Positions 1 through 9,919 of a stretch of DNA of 27,317 nt are shown here, one piece after another. Origin of the DNA: Phytomonas francai (lineage: Eukaryota > Euglenozoa > Kinetoplastea > Trypanosomatida > Trypanosomatidae); the NCBI GenBank assembly GCA_001766655.1, contig MJCC01000016.1, forward strand, positions 206,126-233,442, given 5' to 3'. The translations under genes were made by a program, and so were the position numbers. Every line of letters begins with the position of its first letter. The first letter of the stretch is position 1. The notes beneath the pieces are model-generated. The model was not told where the DNA came from, did no database searches, and worked only from the letters and a program-made list of their open reading frames with translations.

Positions 1-1722
1 GGCCGGCGGCGGCGCTCGCGCGGCCGGAGGCTGCGGGCCTCGTCGTAGGGGATGCCGACGACGTTCTGTGCGGCCCCCCGCGCGCGGCCGAGGCGCCGCG
101 CGAGGGCGTCGACGTGGCCGGGGGTGAGCGCGGGGTCGTTGGGGTTGTTGCCGTAGATCGGGATCGCGGGCTGCCCCGCCTCGCCCGCGGCCTCCGCCGC
201 GCGCGCGGCGTAGAGGGCCTGGACCTCGCGCCAGACGCTCGCGAGGTGCTCGCGGGGGATGCCGCCGCGGCCGGACTCGGCCGGGCCCGGGCCGAAGTGC
301 AGCTGCCCCCCGCTCGCGGCCTCGTAGCCCGTGACGAAGTCGAAGGCGGAGCTCGCCGTCGACTCCGCGATCTCGATCACGCGGCGGACCTCGAGCGAGG
401 CGAAGCTCATCGCCCGCACGACGTGGCGCACGCGCAGGACCTCGAGCCGCGGGCTGAAGAGCCGCGCGGCCTCCGCGTCCGCGGCCGGCGGCGAGGGCAC
501 GAAGACGATGTTCGTCGCCTCGCCCGGGTCCGACAAGAAGGCGAAGAAGGGCCGCGCGGCGGTGGTGCTGTAGACGAAGGCCCGCACATCCTGGACCCGG
601 ATCCACCGCGAGAGGTCGCCCTTCTCGCGGAAGACGGCGACGGTCGCGTGGGTGATGCAGATGTAGACGCCACGGAGGAAGAGTGTGGGGGCGCCGTCGG
701 CGCCGCGCCCGAGCAGGTCGCCCCGCACGAACGCGTAGAAGACGGTCTTGTCCAGCGACTTGAAGGCGTGCCAGATCGGGAGGGGCACCATCGCGAAGGA
801 GATGCCGTTCCGCGGGTCGAACGGCGAGAGCCCGCGGTTCGGCCGCGCGTTGAGCTTGTCGTAGCCCAGCACGCTCTGCACAACGTAGCAGAAGCGGCGG
901 TACTCGTACTCGTTGCGCAGACGGAAGACGACGCTCACGCGGCTGCCCTTGAAGAGCAGCGGCTCGCCTTTTGCGCGCGGGGACTGGATCGTCTGGATGT
1001 GCGCGAAGAGCGAGCCCGGCGCGGCGCCGTGCGGGAGCTGCAGCCGCTCCCGCTCCAGCCGCATGTTCGTGAACTGGTCGCGCAGGCTCTCGTAGAGCTC
1101 GCGCAGGAAGAAGGGGTCGGCGATGAAGTCCTCGTTCGTGATCTGGCAGCGCCCGGGGCTGCCGTCGAGGCTGGCGGACGGGCAGAGCAGCGGCCAGAGC
1201 GCGGGGGCCTCGCCGGACTGCAGGTGCCGCGTCTCGCCCTGGATCTCGACCTGGTAGAGGTCGTTCCCCTTGAAGTGGGGGTCGTCGAGCGGTTTGGCGT
1301 AGGGCTGGTCGCGCTCCTTCCAGGGCTGCGCGATCAGGTCCACCTTGATCTTCCGCCGCCACCGCACATTCCGCGCGAGCGCGGCGTGCGGCGGGAGCTC
1401 GCCGGCGGCCGCGAAGAGGTTCGCCTCCGAGGAGTCCAGCGGCGTCCCGAGTCCCAGGCGCCGCGAGGAGAGCGAGAGCGACACCGACGACGTCGAGAGG
1501 TTCCGCGGGAACGAGGAGGACGCGATGTGCGGGATGGTCGTCAGCGGCGAGGTCGGCTCCGCCTCCACGCACTCCTCGATGTTCGAGGGCGCGATCTGGT
1601 CCTCGTGAAGCGTGCCCGTGGAGTAGTACAGGTAGCGCCGCATCGTGTCGAAGGCGACCTGCCGCATCTTCCAGCCATCAAAGAGCACGTTGCCCTGCTT
1701 CTCCGCGTAGGTATAGTACATC
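1..1722 (-). CDS. PH-like domain protein, C-terminus cut by window edge, frameshifted after codon 14
   Basis: The start ATG (1722-1720) sits 11 nt after a strong pyrimidine tract and CAG. Fourteen codons (MYYTYAEKQGNVLF) follow, then an in-frame TGA at 1680-1678. The run AAAA at 1680-1683 shifts the frame by one base; the other frame then continues DGWKMRQVAF and stays open to the window edge. The body resembles PH-like folds: a first strand around GWKMRQV, a strand RRYLYYS, a strand NVRWRRKIKVDL, and later a second PH-like stretch with YICITHATVAVF and WIRVQDVRAFVY. The longer N-terminal region also has a Leu/Arg/Glu-rich helix near 1040-1130. Such lipid- or protein-binding folds are common in kinetoplastid hypothetical proteins; the exact role is unknown. 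The coding DNA is extremely GC-rich. The frameshift may be a sequencing error, a disrupted allele or a real event. An alternative downstream start is the ATG at 1667-1665. No catalytic motif is visible. Confidence 0.75.
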
Positions 1723-1733
1723 TTCCTATCCTC

Positions 1734-1780
1734 TGCGAGTACGGCGAGGGAGAAAATGAGAGTAAAAGGTGAAGGGAAAT
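1734..1780 (-). promoter_or_regulatory. Predicted spliced-leader acceptor of the PH-like gene
   Basis: On the minus strand a long C/T-rich tract covering about 1780-1740 ends in CGCAG, with the AG at 1735-1734. The mature message would then start at 1733, with an 11-nt leader before the ATG at 1722. This fixes the start codon and places the one-base frame disruption inside the translated region. It is predicted from sequence pattern only. Confidence 0.6.
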
Positions 1781-4209
1781 ATATGTATGAACGTATTTTT
1801 TTTTCTTATATTAGAATGATTTATTTTGCTTCGGCAGTTGATTTTTTCCTTTTTACAGGTTGTGAACAAATAAAAACCCTTACTATATATCCTCGTTATT
1901 GTTATTTTCTCTCTTTAGTTTAGAGGATACACACATATGCCTTTTTTTTTTTTAGATCCTATGATAAAATAACCTAAGTCAAATAACAGCTTTTGAATTG
2001 TCAGAGGAGGAGGAGGTGAGTCTTGATAAATGAAAATGCACTTCTGGGGTCATTTTAATCATAGTTTTAATACTAGCTTTGATGCATTCGTTACGCTCAA
2101 TTATTATTATTGTTGTTGTTGTTGCATACAGCAATGTGCCTTCCGGCTCAGGAAAATTTTGACAAACAACGGAAGACTTAATCCAAGATGTCGGGTTCGT
2201 ATGCCAAGCTCCCTGAGTGTTTATTTTGGGTATGTTTGGAGAGGTTTATACCTATACCTATGCAGATGGAATTTGCAAATGCTGTATAAATAATAATCAT
2301 AGTCGTAAACTAGAGAGTGGATGTGGTCAGCGTAAATGTCCTTTTAAAGATTTCACTCACCCCTGCTTCGTTTGCCTCGTACGCGTATGTGCGTAGGGCT
2401 ATTTTTCCACTATATAGGATTTCAAAATTTGAAACCCACCAAAAGGCAAACAAAAAGAAGATAAAACAAGCCAATGTAAATACACAGCCAATCAAGAATA
2501 ATGGGGCTACTTTACAGACACTTTAGAGCTTAGGGTGAATATAACCACATATAGAAGAGAGGGAGGAGGAGATACCTCATGTAGATTTCGGTATGAAGTT
2601 TCCGGAAACGGCCTTCACAACCCTTCCCCCCAAATGGGAAACGAAAATAAAGGGAATAAAATTGCTAGAATTAGGCGTGAATATGACTTCACTAGTATGG
2701 AAATCAATTCGGAGCATCTATTTTAGTGTGCATAGGCTGCACGATATGAGAAGTTTACACGATTCTTTTTTTCTTATCGGTACGAGCGAGTATGCATACA
2801 CCCGAATTGACGCTTTAGAATGCCTTGGTCTAAGGCAGCAGGCAACGTAAGCTTAGTTTTAAATTTAGACTCATTTTTTTTTTGAGGCCTGTTCTTCTTC
2901 TTCTTCTTTCCAATAGGGCTGACTCTGCAATATGCAATGTGTATGAAGCAAATCTTCCTTGAGGCTTGTTTTAATATTAGAATAAAAAGGTAAATAAAGG
3001 CAAGTTTCAAAGAAAACCCGTATCACCGAATCACCTCAAAAGATGTAAACAAAAGTTCGAGACTATAAATAGGACAATTTTGTAAATCGAATCCAGTACT
3101 CGTGCCAAGTGGGTAGGTTATACTTTTATTTTACGTTTCACTTATTCCGTACACAAATTGCATTAAATATTTTTGATTTTCATTGAATTTTCTTCTTATA
3201 CTAGCGACTCACACAAATACCCCACAGGAGCTGTTTTTGAGAGTTTAACATTAGCTTTATACAAAGGTAAAAAATAAATGTAATAGTGCAACAGTTCGAG
3301 TTATTTTCTCATTTTTTTTTTTTGATGATATATACACCTATTGGATAAATATAGATGTCCATAACACTTAAGTATTACATTGAGTACTTTGCATTCTTTT
3401 TATGCCAAAATCAAGCGTGTCGCTTCTTTTTACATTTTTACAGAATCTAAAAAAAAATAAAAGCATAGTGAAAACTCAAAACAGTTGCACGAACTCTGAT
3501 TTTCAAACATTCATTAGATAGCGTTTCGGGTTTATATATTTTAATCTTAACGCTTCATTTTTTTTAAATTGCTGAAATACTCTCTAAACGATTAAGGATT
3601 CCAACCGCCACACACCTGATTCCTCTTCATTGTTCTTATTCTCTTCTGTGAACCCTATTTGCTTTTACAACATTATCAGCACGGAGGGGTAATAATCCAT
3701 TGAAAATTTCCTTAATTTTCTACACCATCTTGATATCCCTCTTTTTTTTTTTTTTTTAAAGGCTTCAGGTATTTTCCTCTCTTTCTTTCACACTTTTATT
3801 GTTTACTCGCCACTGAGAGCGATGGGTGCAAAAAGACGGTTACGAAAAAACAATACAGTGAGGTCAACATACGCCAAGCAACAAAAAAAGAGTAATAAAA
3901 AAAGGTCCCCTCAAGGGGTTTCCGAAATATAAACCCAACTTCCTCCTTTGAATTATCTTTCCCTTTTCTTTTTATTCTTTTTTTAAAGTTTTACCCAACC
4001 CCAATACATCTACACCCCCCCCCCCCCCAAAAAAAAAAAAAAAAGAAAAAGCAAGGAGATAAAGGGAGGGGGAAGGATATACGCAGATGATTAGGTGCTT
4101 TACAACAGTGAACTGATGCACCCATTTCTCCGGGATGCACCCGTGTTTGGGTGTTTGATCCATCTAGTTTATCCAGCAAGCATAGAAGGTTTTGTTTTTT
4201 TTGGTTTGC
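1781..4209. other. Long AT-rich intergenic region
   Basis: About 2.4 kb between the flavoprotein gene and the PH-like gene. It holds many T and A runs, a short TTA/TTG trinucleotide stretch near 2100-2124 and a C14A16 block. No gene with an ATG start and recognisable product was found. On the minus strand, a 62-codon open stretch ending at 2310 follows a pyrimidine tract but has no ATG and is dominated by T-rich codons, so I did not call it. Most of this DNA is probably the 3' UTR of the upstream gene plus spacer. Confidence 0.6.
4015..4044. repeat. Homopolymer junction C14/A16
   Basis: Fourteen C (4015-4028) are followed directly by sixteen A (4029-4044), then G and five more A. On the transcribed strand this reads T16 then G14, about 165 bases past the flavoprotein stop codon. 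Run lengths in such tracts are unreliable in most assemblies. Confidence 0.9.
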
Positions 4210-5829
4210 TTAGTCAATTAGCTCTTCAACCTTGCCCTCGTTCTGCGCACGCAGAGTCTCCTGGTAGGCGAACCCGCGCTCGTAGTGGTCCGGGCTCCAC
4301 TCCGTGAGCCGGATGCTATCGAAGACGCCCGGCTTCAGCTCCGAGCCCCCGAGGATGGCGTGCAGGCACTCCTGGAAGGCCTGCGAGAGGGCGGGGTAGC
4401 CCGTCAGGCGATCCGCGAGGTCGTAGACGGTCTGCTTTTTCTGCAGGGCGAGGGTCGCGAAGTCGACGAGGGTGCTCGAGCCGAGCCCGACGGTGCGGAG
4501 CCCCAAAAAGTGGTGCGGGAGCTCCTTCGAGACGATGATTTTGATAAACCCGTCGGTGCTCGCGGCCGCGACGTTGCGGCTGACGAGGTCGTAGCCGTAC
4601 TTGCACGCGATATAGGCGATATTCCTCGCCTGGCAGTCCTTTTCCCCCATCCCGACCGACGCGATCGCGCTCGGGAAGAATCCGAGCTTCGGTGTGATGC
4701 TGAACGGGATCGGCGAGGCCTTCACGCGGGGGCAGTACATGTGCTCGATCGCGAGCTTGCCCATCGATTCGGCGACGCAGACTAGGAACTTGTCGGCGGC
4801 GGCGTCGCCGACGACGTAGAGGTTTTTGGTGTTCTCGCAGAGCCCGAAGGCGTTCGCGAGGAGCTTGCCGTTGCTCGTCCTCGCGGAGGTGTTGGTGAGG
4901 CCGAGGTTGTTGTAGTTCGGCCACCTGCCGATCGTGAGGAGGGCCTGCTCGACCTGGTGGGTCGCGAGCTCCTTGGTATAGCGGTTAACAACGGTGTACT
5001 CGACGCCGCGGCCGGGCCCGCCGGCGTCGTCCTCCCAGAGCTGGAGGTCGTGGAGGTTGGAGTCGTGGTGGATCGTGACCCCCGCGGCCTCCATCTGCCG
5101 CTCGACCGCGCCGACGACGTCGTCGTCCTCGTCCGGGAGGATGCGGGGGGCCTGGTCGATAATCGAGACCTTCGTGCGGCCGAGCCCGGCGAAGAGGCTC
5201 GCGAACTCGCAGCCAAGGACGCCGGCGCCGACGACGACGAGGCTCTTGGGCAGCGGCCCCCGCATCACGTGGTCGGTGCTCACGACGAGGCGGCCGTCGA
5301 CCGGGATGGCGGGGTGCCGCCGCGGGGTCGAGCCCGTCGCGATCACGAAGTAGTCCGCAGAGACGAGCCGGAAGGCCTTCGCGGCCTCGTCGTGGCAGAG
5401 CACCTCGTGGTCGCTCACGAAGCTCGCCTGCCCGTGCAAGAGGCGGACGGCGCTCGCCTGCAGGGCCGCCGTGATCTGGCCCTCCCGCGTCCGGCTGACC
5501 TCGTCCATGGTCGCGCGCATGCGGGCCTCGTCGAGCGCGACGTGGCCGTCGACCGGCCCCCCGAAGAGCCGCCGCGCCGCCGCCCCGCGCATCTTCGCGA
5601 GCGCGAAGGCGACCTCCCACATCGTCTTCGAGTGCAGGGTGCCCTCCCAGAGGTCCCGCCCGCCGAGCCGGTCGCGCTCGATCAGGCAGACCTTTTTGTT
5701 CAGGTCGACCGCGCGGAGGGCGGCCGCGAGCCCGCCCGGGCCCGCGCCGATCACGCACACGTCGTAGTGCGTGTGGTCCGGCACCGCCCGCCAGGCGACC
5801 TTCAGAAATGTCCAACTACGGCGTAGCAT
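4210..5829 (-). CDS. Dihydrolipoamide dehydrogenase-fold flavoprotein lacking the redox disulfide
   Basis: 539 aa. Two-dinucleotide-binding-domain flavoprotein: FAD motif GAGPGG (28-33), ATGS (164-167), NAD(P)-binding GAGVLG (201-206) with Asp225 ending the next strand (usual for NAD(H) preference), second FAD motif GDAA (341-344), then a dimerisation domain. Genuine dihydrolipoamide dehydrogenases have a CxxxxC pair before the conserved S-K and a C-terminal His-Glu pair. Here the redox segment reads GGRDLWEGTLHSK (56-68), with Asp59 and Thr64 at the cysteine positions, and the C-terminal motif is TGYPALSQ (476-483), with Tyr478 and Gln483 at the His and Glu positions. The G-T-x-x-S-K and Y-P pattern recalls soluble transhydrogenase (SthA), so NAD(P)H chemistry without a thiol, or a non-catalytic role, is more likely than lipoamide oxidation. 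The N-terminus MLRRSWTFLKVAWRA is basic and amphipathic, suggesting mitochondrial import. The stop is TAA. Fold assignment is sure; substrate is not. Confidence 0.93.
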   Translation of the reverse strand: MLRRSWTFLKVAWRAVPDHTHYDVCVIGAGPGGLAAALRAVDLNKKVCLIERDRLGGRDLWEGTLHSKTMWEVAFALAKMRGAAARRLFGGPVDGHVALDEARMRATMDEVSRTREGQITAALQASAVRLLHGQASFVSDHEVLCHDEAAKAFRLVSADYFVIATGSTPRRHPAIPVDGRLVVSTDHVMRGPLPKSLVVVGAGVLGCEFASLFAGLGRTKVSIIDQAPRILPDEDDDVVGAVERQMEAAGVTIHHDSNLHDLQLWEDDAGGPGRGVEYTVVNRYTKELATHQVEQALLTIGRWPNYNNLGLTNTSARTSNGKLLANAFGLCENTKNLYVVGDAAADKFLVCVAESMGKLAIEHMYCPRVKASPIPFSITPKLGFFPSAIASVGMGEKDCQARNIAYIACKYGYDLVSRNVAAASTDGFIKIIVSKELPHHFLGLRTVGLGSSTLVDFATLALQKKQTVYDLADRLTGYPALSQAFQECLHAILGGSELKPGVFDSIRLTEWSPDHYERGFAYQETLRAQNEGKVEELID

Positions 5830-5864
5830 TGAAAGGGCGTAAAAGAGAAAGGGGGGCGGATTCG

Positions 5865-5937
5865 CTTAATAGGGGGTTGAAGTCCACGACAAGGGTCGTG
5901 GGTGGGGGGTGAAACGGGGGGATGGGAAAGGGAGACT
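5865..5937 (-). promoter_or_regulatory. Predicted spliced-leader acceptor with hairpin
   Basis: The minus strand carries a C/T-rich tract over about 5937-5902, and the first AG before the flavoprotein start is at 5866-5865, giving a 35-nt leader. Between tract and AG lies a perfect 7-bp hairpin, CCACGAC (5884-5890), loop AAGG, GTCGTGG (5895-5901). Splice prediction is by pattern only; the hairpin is seen directly. Confidence 0.45.
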
Positions 5938-7054
5938 TTTTTTGGCTTGGCTAAAATTGTAACTGGGGAAGAAAGGGAGGGGGAGGGAGGGGACGCTAAC
6001 CAATCGATGTCGTCTAGGATGGATAGTAGCCAGATCAAAACAGGTAGCGATGTGAATCGACAACAACAAGTGTGTGTGTGTGTGTGTGTGTATGTAGGGG
6101 GAATTAGGGGGATTAGAGGGGCAAGAAAAAATGAGTGATTCGTACTCATTTTACACTCCATCCTCCGCCGTTGAAGTTCAGAATTCACGTGCCAAGAGGA
6201 TCAGAAAATAATAAAAAATGGAACTCTTTGAGTCTCATAATAAAAAACATATAAGTGTAGCAATTAAATTTTATAGATTTTCGGTTTATTAAAAATTATT
6301 TGTTTACACACCAGTGTACAGCCGTGACTGCATCTGCATCACAATCTTAAAAGATATTGATATAAATAACCCAGCAAGTGACATAAAACTATTATTTTCG
6401 CCAGAATAGAATGAGGGTGGGGAGAAAAGGTGGGTATAGGATTTTAAGCACGATTGTACACGACCCACTGGGAAGATATAAAAACGGAAACTTGCATTTT
6501 AAACGCATTTTTAGTACTATGTATTTCCCCTTTATTAGGATTCCAATACGCAGGAATCTCTGGACTGAGTAAGCGTGATGCCTCTCGCACATAGCTAAGC
6601 GTAGGATTCCCGAAGCCTTCGTGAGTCAAGGACTGATATTCTACGTAATAACATAGTGCGAAATCATGCTATTTCATATGAAAACACGAAATCTCAAGAA
6701 GAGAGGCTTAAAAAAAAAAAAAGAAGAAGTAGTGACTCTTAATTTTATTTTTTTTTCCATCTTACTATGAGCCGGCATCACATACAAAGTGATCTCGTGA
6801 AGATACATTTTATGCCGATCTCAAGGATGTCAGAGCAACTTATTTAATGAAGGTATGGGGACGAGGTAGGCTTATTTTAAAGGGATCCTTCCCTTTCATA
6901 CGTCATCATTAGAAACCAGAAACAAAAGTGTTGAAACGAATTCAAATATGACTTTTAATCGCAATGAAATAAAAAAGACCTCAAAACACCTTTCCAATCT
7001 GTACACTTCTCGATTTTTAATCAGTTGACAGATTAGCTTAACAGGGGCTTCATC
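5938..7054. other. AT-rich intergenic region
   Basis: About 1.1 kb with a (TG)n microsatellite at 6070-6091, purine runs near 6712-6729 and no convincing gene. A 66-codon ATG-start frame on the minus strand (6392-6592) lacks a good pyrimidine tract, recognisable motif or coding-like composition and is not called. Confidence 0.55.
6070..6091. repeat. (TG)n microsatellite
   Basis: Eleven uninterrupted GT units followed by TATG. It reads as CA repeats on the transcribed strand, upstream of the flavoprotein gene. Confidence 0.95.
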
Positions 7055-7771
7055 TCATATCGGCTGGTAGTGGAGTTGCTCAGTAGGAATCACTTCATGC
7101 GCTTTTTCCCGCTTATCCTCTCCTTCATACGATTGGGAGCACAAATTGTCGTATTCCTCTTCGATACGGTGAATATGCATTTTCGAAACGATTTTTTGCA
7201 CGCGGTCAAATATACAATCCCTATCCAGAGTGCCAGAATCATTAAAAGAGCTCCGCACTCGACGCCCGGTATCGTCGTTTTGACCGCTATGGTGGTTCAC
7301 ACCTGCCCACGATGCCTTATGGAGACCCTCCCTGCTTCCCATGCTTCCGCTGGAATGTATAGATTTTAAAAGAATGCTGTTAAGCGATTTCACCTTCGCC
7401 ATCCTATCAGAATCCTCGTCGCTTCCTTTCTTTTTGGATGAATTTGTAACCGTGTCGACGTTGCTGATGAACCTTGGAAATGGAGCTACCTGAACTTCAC
7501 CCGTCGACACGTCGTCTTTCACAGAGCTTTGCGTAGCGTCTAGGAAGTTGACATACCCACGACGGGAGTTGAGAAGTTCGGTTGAGTTTTTCTTTTGTTT
7601 CGTAAAATCAGTTTCCTTTCGCTTTTTCACACAGGAAAGAACGGTACTATTCTTCCCGCTATTCTTTCCTGAAGGCTCTGAATTAAGCTTGTTGAGTTGG
7701 TGGTGTTTTTTTTTCAGGTTAGGCGCGTAAGTCCTGTGTCTACCGTTGGCTACCACTAATACACTTCCCAT
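7055..7771 (-). CDS. Hypothetical basic, low-complexity protein
   Basis: 238 aa, unrecognised. The open frame can be extended two codons to a TTG at 7777, but the first ATG is at 7771-7769 (MGSVLVVANG) and is preferred. An AG (minus strand TGTCCGCAG) about 33 nt upstream could be the splice acceptor. Roughly residues 20-70 are rich in Lys, Asn and Ser with short basic clusters (LKKKHHQ, VKKRKE) that could act in nuclear targeting or nucleic-acid contact. The middle has a Ser/Asp/Lys-rich segment, and the C-terminal third (IFDRVQKIVSKMHIHRIEEE) looks helical and charged. There is no signal peptide or membrane span. The stop is TGA. Gene reality rests on length, the ATG, strand agreement with neighbours and balanced composition. 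Confidence 0.65.
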   Translation of the reverse strand: MGSVLVVANGRHRTYAPNLKKKHHQLNKLNSEPSGKNSGKNSTVLSCVKKRKETDFTKQKKNSTELLNSRRGYVNFLDATQSSVKDDVSTGEVQVAPFPRFISNVDTVTNSSKKKGSDEDSDRMAKVKSLNSILLKSIHSSGSMGSREGLHKASWAGVNHHSGQNDDTGRRVRSSFNDSGTLDRDCIFDRVQKIVSKMHIHRIEEEYDNLCSQSYEGEDKREKAHEVIPTEQLHYQPI

Positions 7772-8980
7772 GGCCAATGCGTTGAAAGTGCAGATTCACC
7801 TGCGGACACACTTAAGATACGATGATTATTAATTATTCTTGTTTTTGTGTCCTTTCTTTTTTGGAAAGAGCTCTCGCCCTATGTCTGAACATATAATGGG
7901 GTCAACAGGAATTCTTGTCAGAAAGAAGAATAACAGGCGAAGGAAAGAGTCCCGGTACCAAGAACGGTAGCTGACTTCCTTTTGTTTTTCATACCTTAAA
8001 ATACAAAATTTTCTGCTAAACACACTATAAAGAAAAGAACAATAGCTCACGCTTTATATACACATTTCTAGATCGAACGCCTATCCCATTCTTTTTTTCC
8101 CCCTTCTCCATTTGCATTCATCTAGGAAGGCTAACATCATGGGAAGAAAAGAAAGTAGCCCGATAAAATGGGAACACGTTTTTGTTTCTCTTTGTCAGTA
8201 CAATCCACTCTTAGAACAGCACACTCAAAAGCAGAATGGACTAACGCAGCTATGAAATCATGCCTTTCGATAACAACAGCAAGTGAAAGTATATCTAAAC
8301 TGGTATGAACCCAAACAACCTTTCATAAAGAATAGTTTACATTAGGCTACTTGTCATTTGTTTCATTCAAAAAAAAAAAATAATTATAAGAATAATAGTA
8401 ATAGTCCACTACAGATCAGAAGTATAAGAAAATATGAACTATATCAATTTGTATATAAAAAGGGGAAAACGTTAAAAAAATTATGATATTAAGGAATAAG
8501 AGATCCATAACGAATAATAAAACGAAAAATATGTTCCAAAATAGATAGAGGCATGCATTAGTAGGCAATTAATGCTTTTCTTTTTCCAATCCACAGCAGC
8601 GATGTTAAAAGGGAAGACAATAAAGTAAGTTCATTTGAGACTAACCAATGTATGAGACACCTTCCGTTACCTTCTTTGATTACAAAATAAAAGAACTTGC
8701 CACGGTTAATGCAATTTGAGGTGCATATGCATATCTAAAACCATTTTTCATGGTATGCTTTCTGCAACATAGATGTGCACAATTGTTCATTTTTTGGTGA
8801 TTAATGATCTCGCTATATATATATACATATATATAGCCCAGCAACAAAAGTACTCATGCACCTTTATGGTCGAAAATAGAAAATGTGCTCCTTAGCGACA
8901 ATAACTTCGCTTTATAGTCTTAAACTGCCACATGAATCTATCCATTTCCGCCAATAAGCCCTGGAAAATGAGCTTACACG
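7772..8980. other. AT-rich intergenic region
   Basis: About 1.2 kb with no supported gene. It contains an imperfect (TA)n palindrome at 8814-8835 and A-rich tracts near 8370-8545. A 73-codon minus-strand stretch (7829-8050) has no ATG and was not called. Confidence 0.55.
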
Positions 8981-9919
8981 TTAGGTATGTTTGAGGTTTG
9001 GCAAATCATCCGTTTCGCTCCCCTCCCCCCCTCTTTTTGTATCCAAACATTGTTTCCTCCCCTGCGTAACCAAGGAGGTGGTAATCATAATATGGTGACG
9101 ATAGTCACGATTACCCATCCAAGATACGCCTATCTGCAGTAGCCGTGGTCCCTCTCCCGTCCCGTTTCCCCGTGTCCGCACGGTGCCACGCGGGCCCCCC
9201 CTCCCCCTCTGTGCCGGACAGACAAAGGCGCCGCACGCGAGCCGCCGCGTGTGCGCCAACTCGCGTGCGTGCTCATGCGAGCCGCCCAGACTCCGCCGCC
9301 GCCCCATCCGCTCGACGAGGCCGGGCATGCGCCGGATGCTGAGCTCCCCCGCGGCCTCGCGCATCGCCGACTTGCGCACGTCGAGGACGGCGAAGTTCGC
9401 GGGGGGCAGGGGGCGGCGCCCCGCGTGCGCGCTCGACGGAACCCCCATCGAGCGCGCGGGCGGCCACAGCGGCGAGGCCTCGTCCGGCACGACAAAGCGG
9501 ACTTCGGAGTTGAGACGGCGGGGGCCGACGCGGCGCGCCCCGCGGCCCCCCTCCTCGGCCGCCGCCGTCACGCTGGGGAGGGAGGGGGAGGGGGAGGGGG
9601 CCGTGGACCTCCGCACGAACGGCAGCCCCACCACCGTCTGGAGGGGGGGGAGCTTCGGCATCGACGTCCGGGTATTCGGGTCTTTCCCTTTAAGCGGCTC
9701 CAACCAATGCGACGCGGGCAGACGGTCGCACGAATGGCGCGGGGTGGGACGCGCGGGCGCCCATTTTTCGTCATTGCATTCTCGCCACGTCACGTGAGAG
9801 GGCGGTTCGCTGCGCGTGCTTTCCGCATCCGGCGCTCGGGGTTTCACCGCCTTGGCGTTACACGCATTGCTGACCTCTTCCGTGCGTTCACAGAGCAGTC
9901 GTGAGCTAGAACTTTCCAT
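8981..9919 (-). CDS. Hypothetical Arg/Pro/Gly-rich protein with a GC-rich core
   Basis: 312 aa from ATG 9919-9917 to TAA 8983-8981; not recognised. No signal peptide or membrane span. The N-terminal 90 residues are polar with Pro/Arg clusters. A Pro/Ser stretch follows near residue 107 (APSPSPSLPS), then an Ala/Gly/Arg segment. The best-ordered part is about residues 136-210, with NSEVRFVVPDEAS and FAVLDVRKSAMREAAGELSIRRMPGLVERM, which could be strands and an amphipathic helix. The C-terminal 80 residues are basic and Gly-rich. The DNA between about 9140 and 9660 is strikingly GC-rich, while both gene ends and flanks are AT-rich. An upstream out-of-frame ATG (9929) would open a 7-codon frame overlapping the start if the leader is longer. 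In such GC-rich DNA an open frame is weaker evidence, so confidence is moderate. Confidence 0.6.
   Translation of the reverse strand: MESSSSRLLCERTEEVSNACNAKAVKPRAPDAESTRSEPPSHVTWRECNDEKWAPARPTPRHSCDRLPASHWLEPLKGKDPNTRTSMPKLPPLQTVVGLPFVRRSTAPSPSPSLPSVTAAAEEGGRGARRVGPRRLNSEVRFVVPDEASPLWPPARSMGVPSSAHAGRRPLPPANFAVLDVRKSAMREAAGELSIRRMPGLVERMGRRRSLGGSHEHARELAHTRRLACGAFVCPAQRGRGGPRGTVRTRGNGTGEGPRLLQIGVSWMGNRDYRHHIMITTSLVTQGRKQCLDTKRGGEGSETDDLPNLKHT

Noticed and set aside
114..1772. 552-codon plus-strand frame opposite the PH-like gene
   Set aside because: It starts with GTG, lies antisense to a frame with protein motifs, and shows the Arg/Glu/Val-rich composition typical of the antisense of GC-rich coding DNA.
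2310..2530. 62-codon minus-strand frame with a membrane-like stretch (FLIGCVFTLACFIFFLF) after a pyrimidine tract
   Set aside because: No ATG in frame, and T-rich DNA translates to hydrophobic residues by default. No recognisable family.
4957..5826. Long plus- and minus-strand frames overlapping the flavoprotein gene
   Set aside because: Shadow frames caused by high GC; only the frame with FAD and NAD motifs is real.
6392..6592. 66-codon ATG frame in the gap right of the flavoprotein gene
   Set aside because: An AG precedes the ATG but there is no pyrimidine tract or coding-like composition.
7829..8050. 73-codon minus-strand frame
   Set aside because: It starts with GTG, has no ATG and no acceptor in a convincing place.
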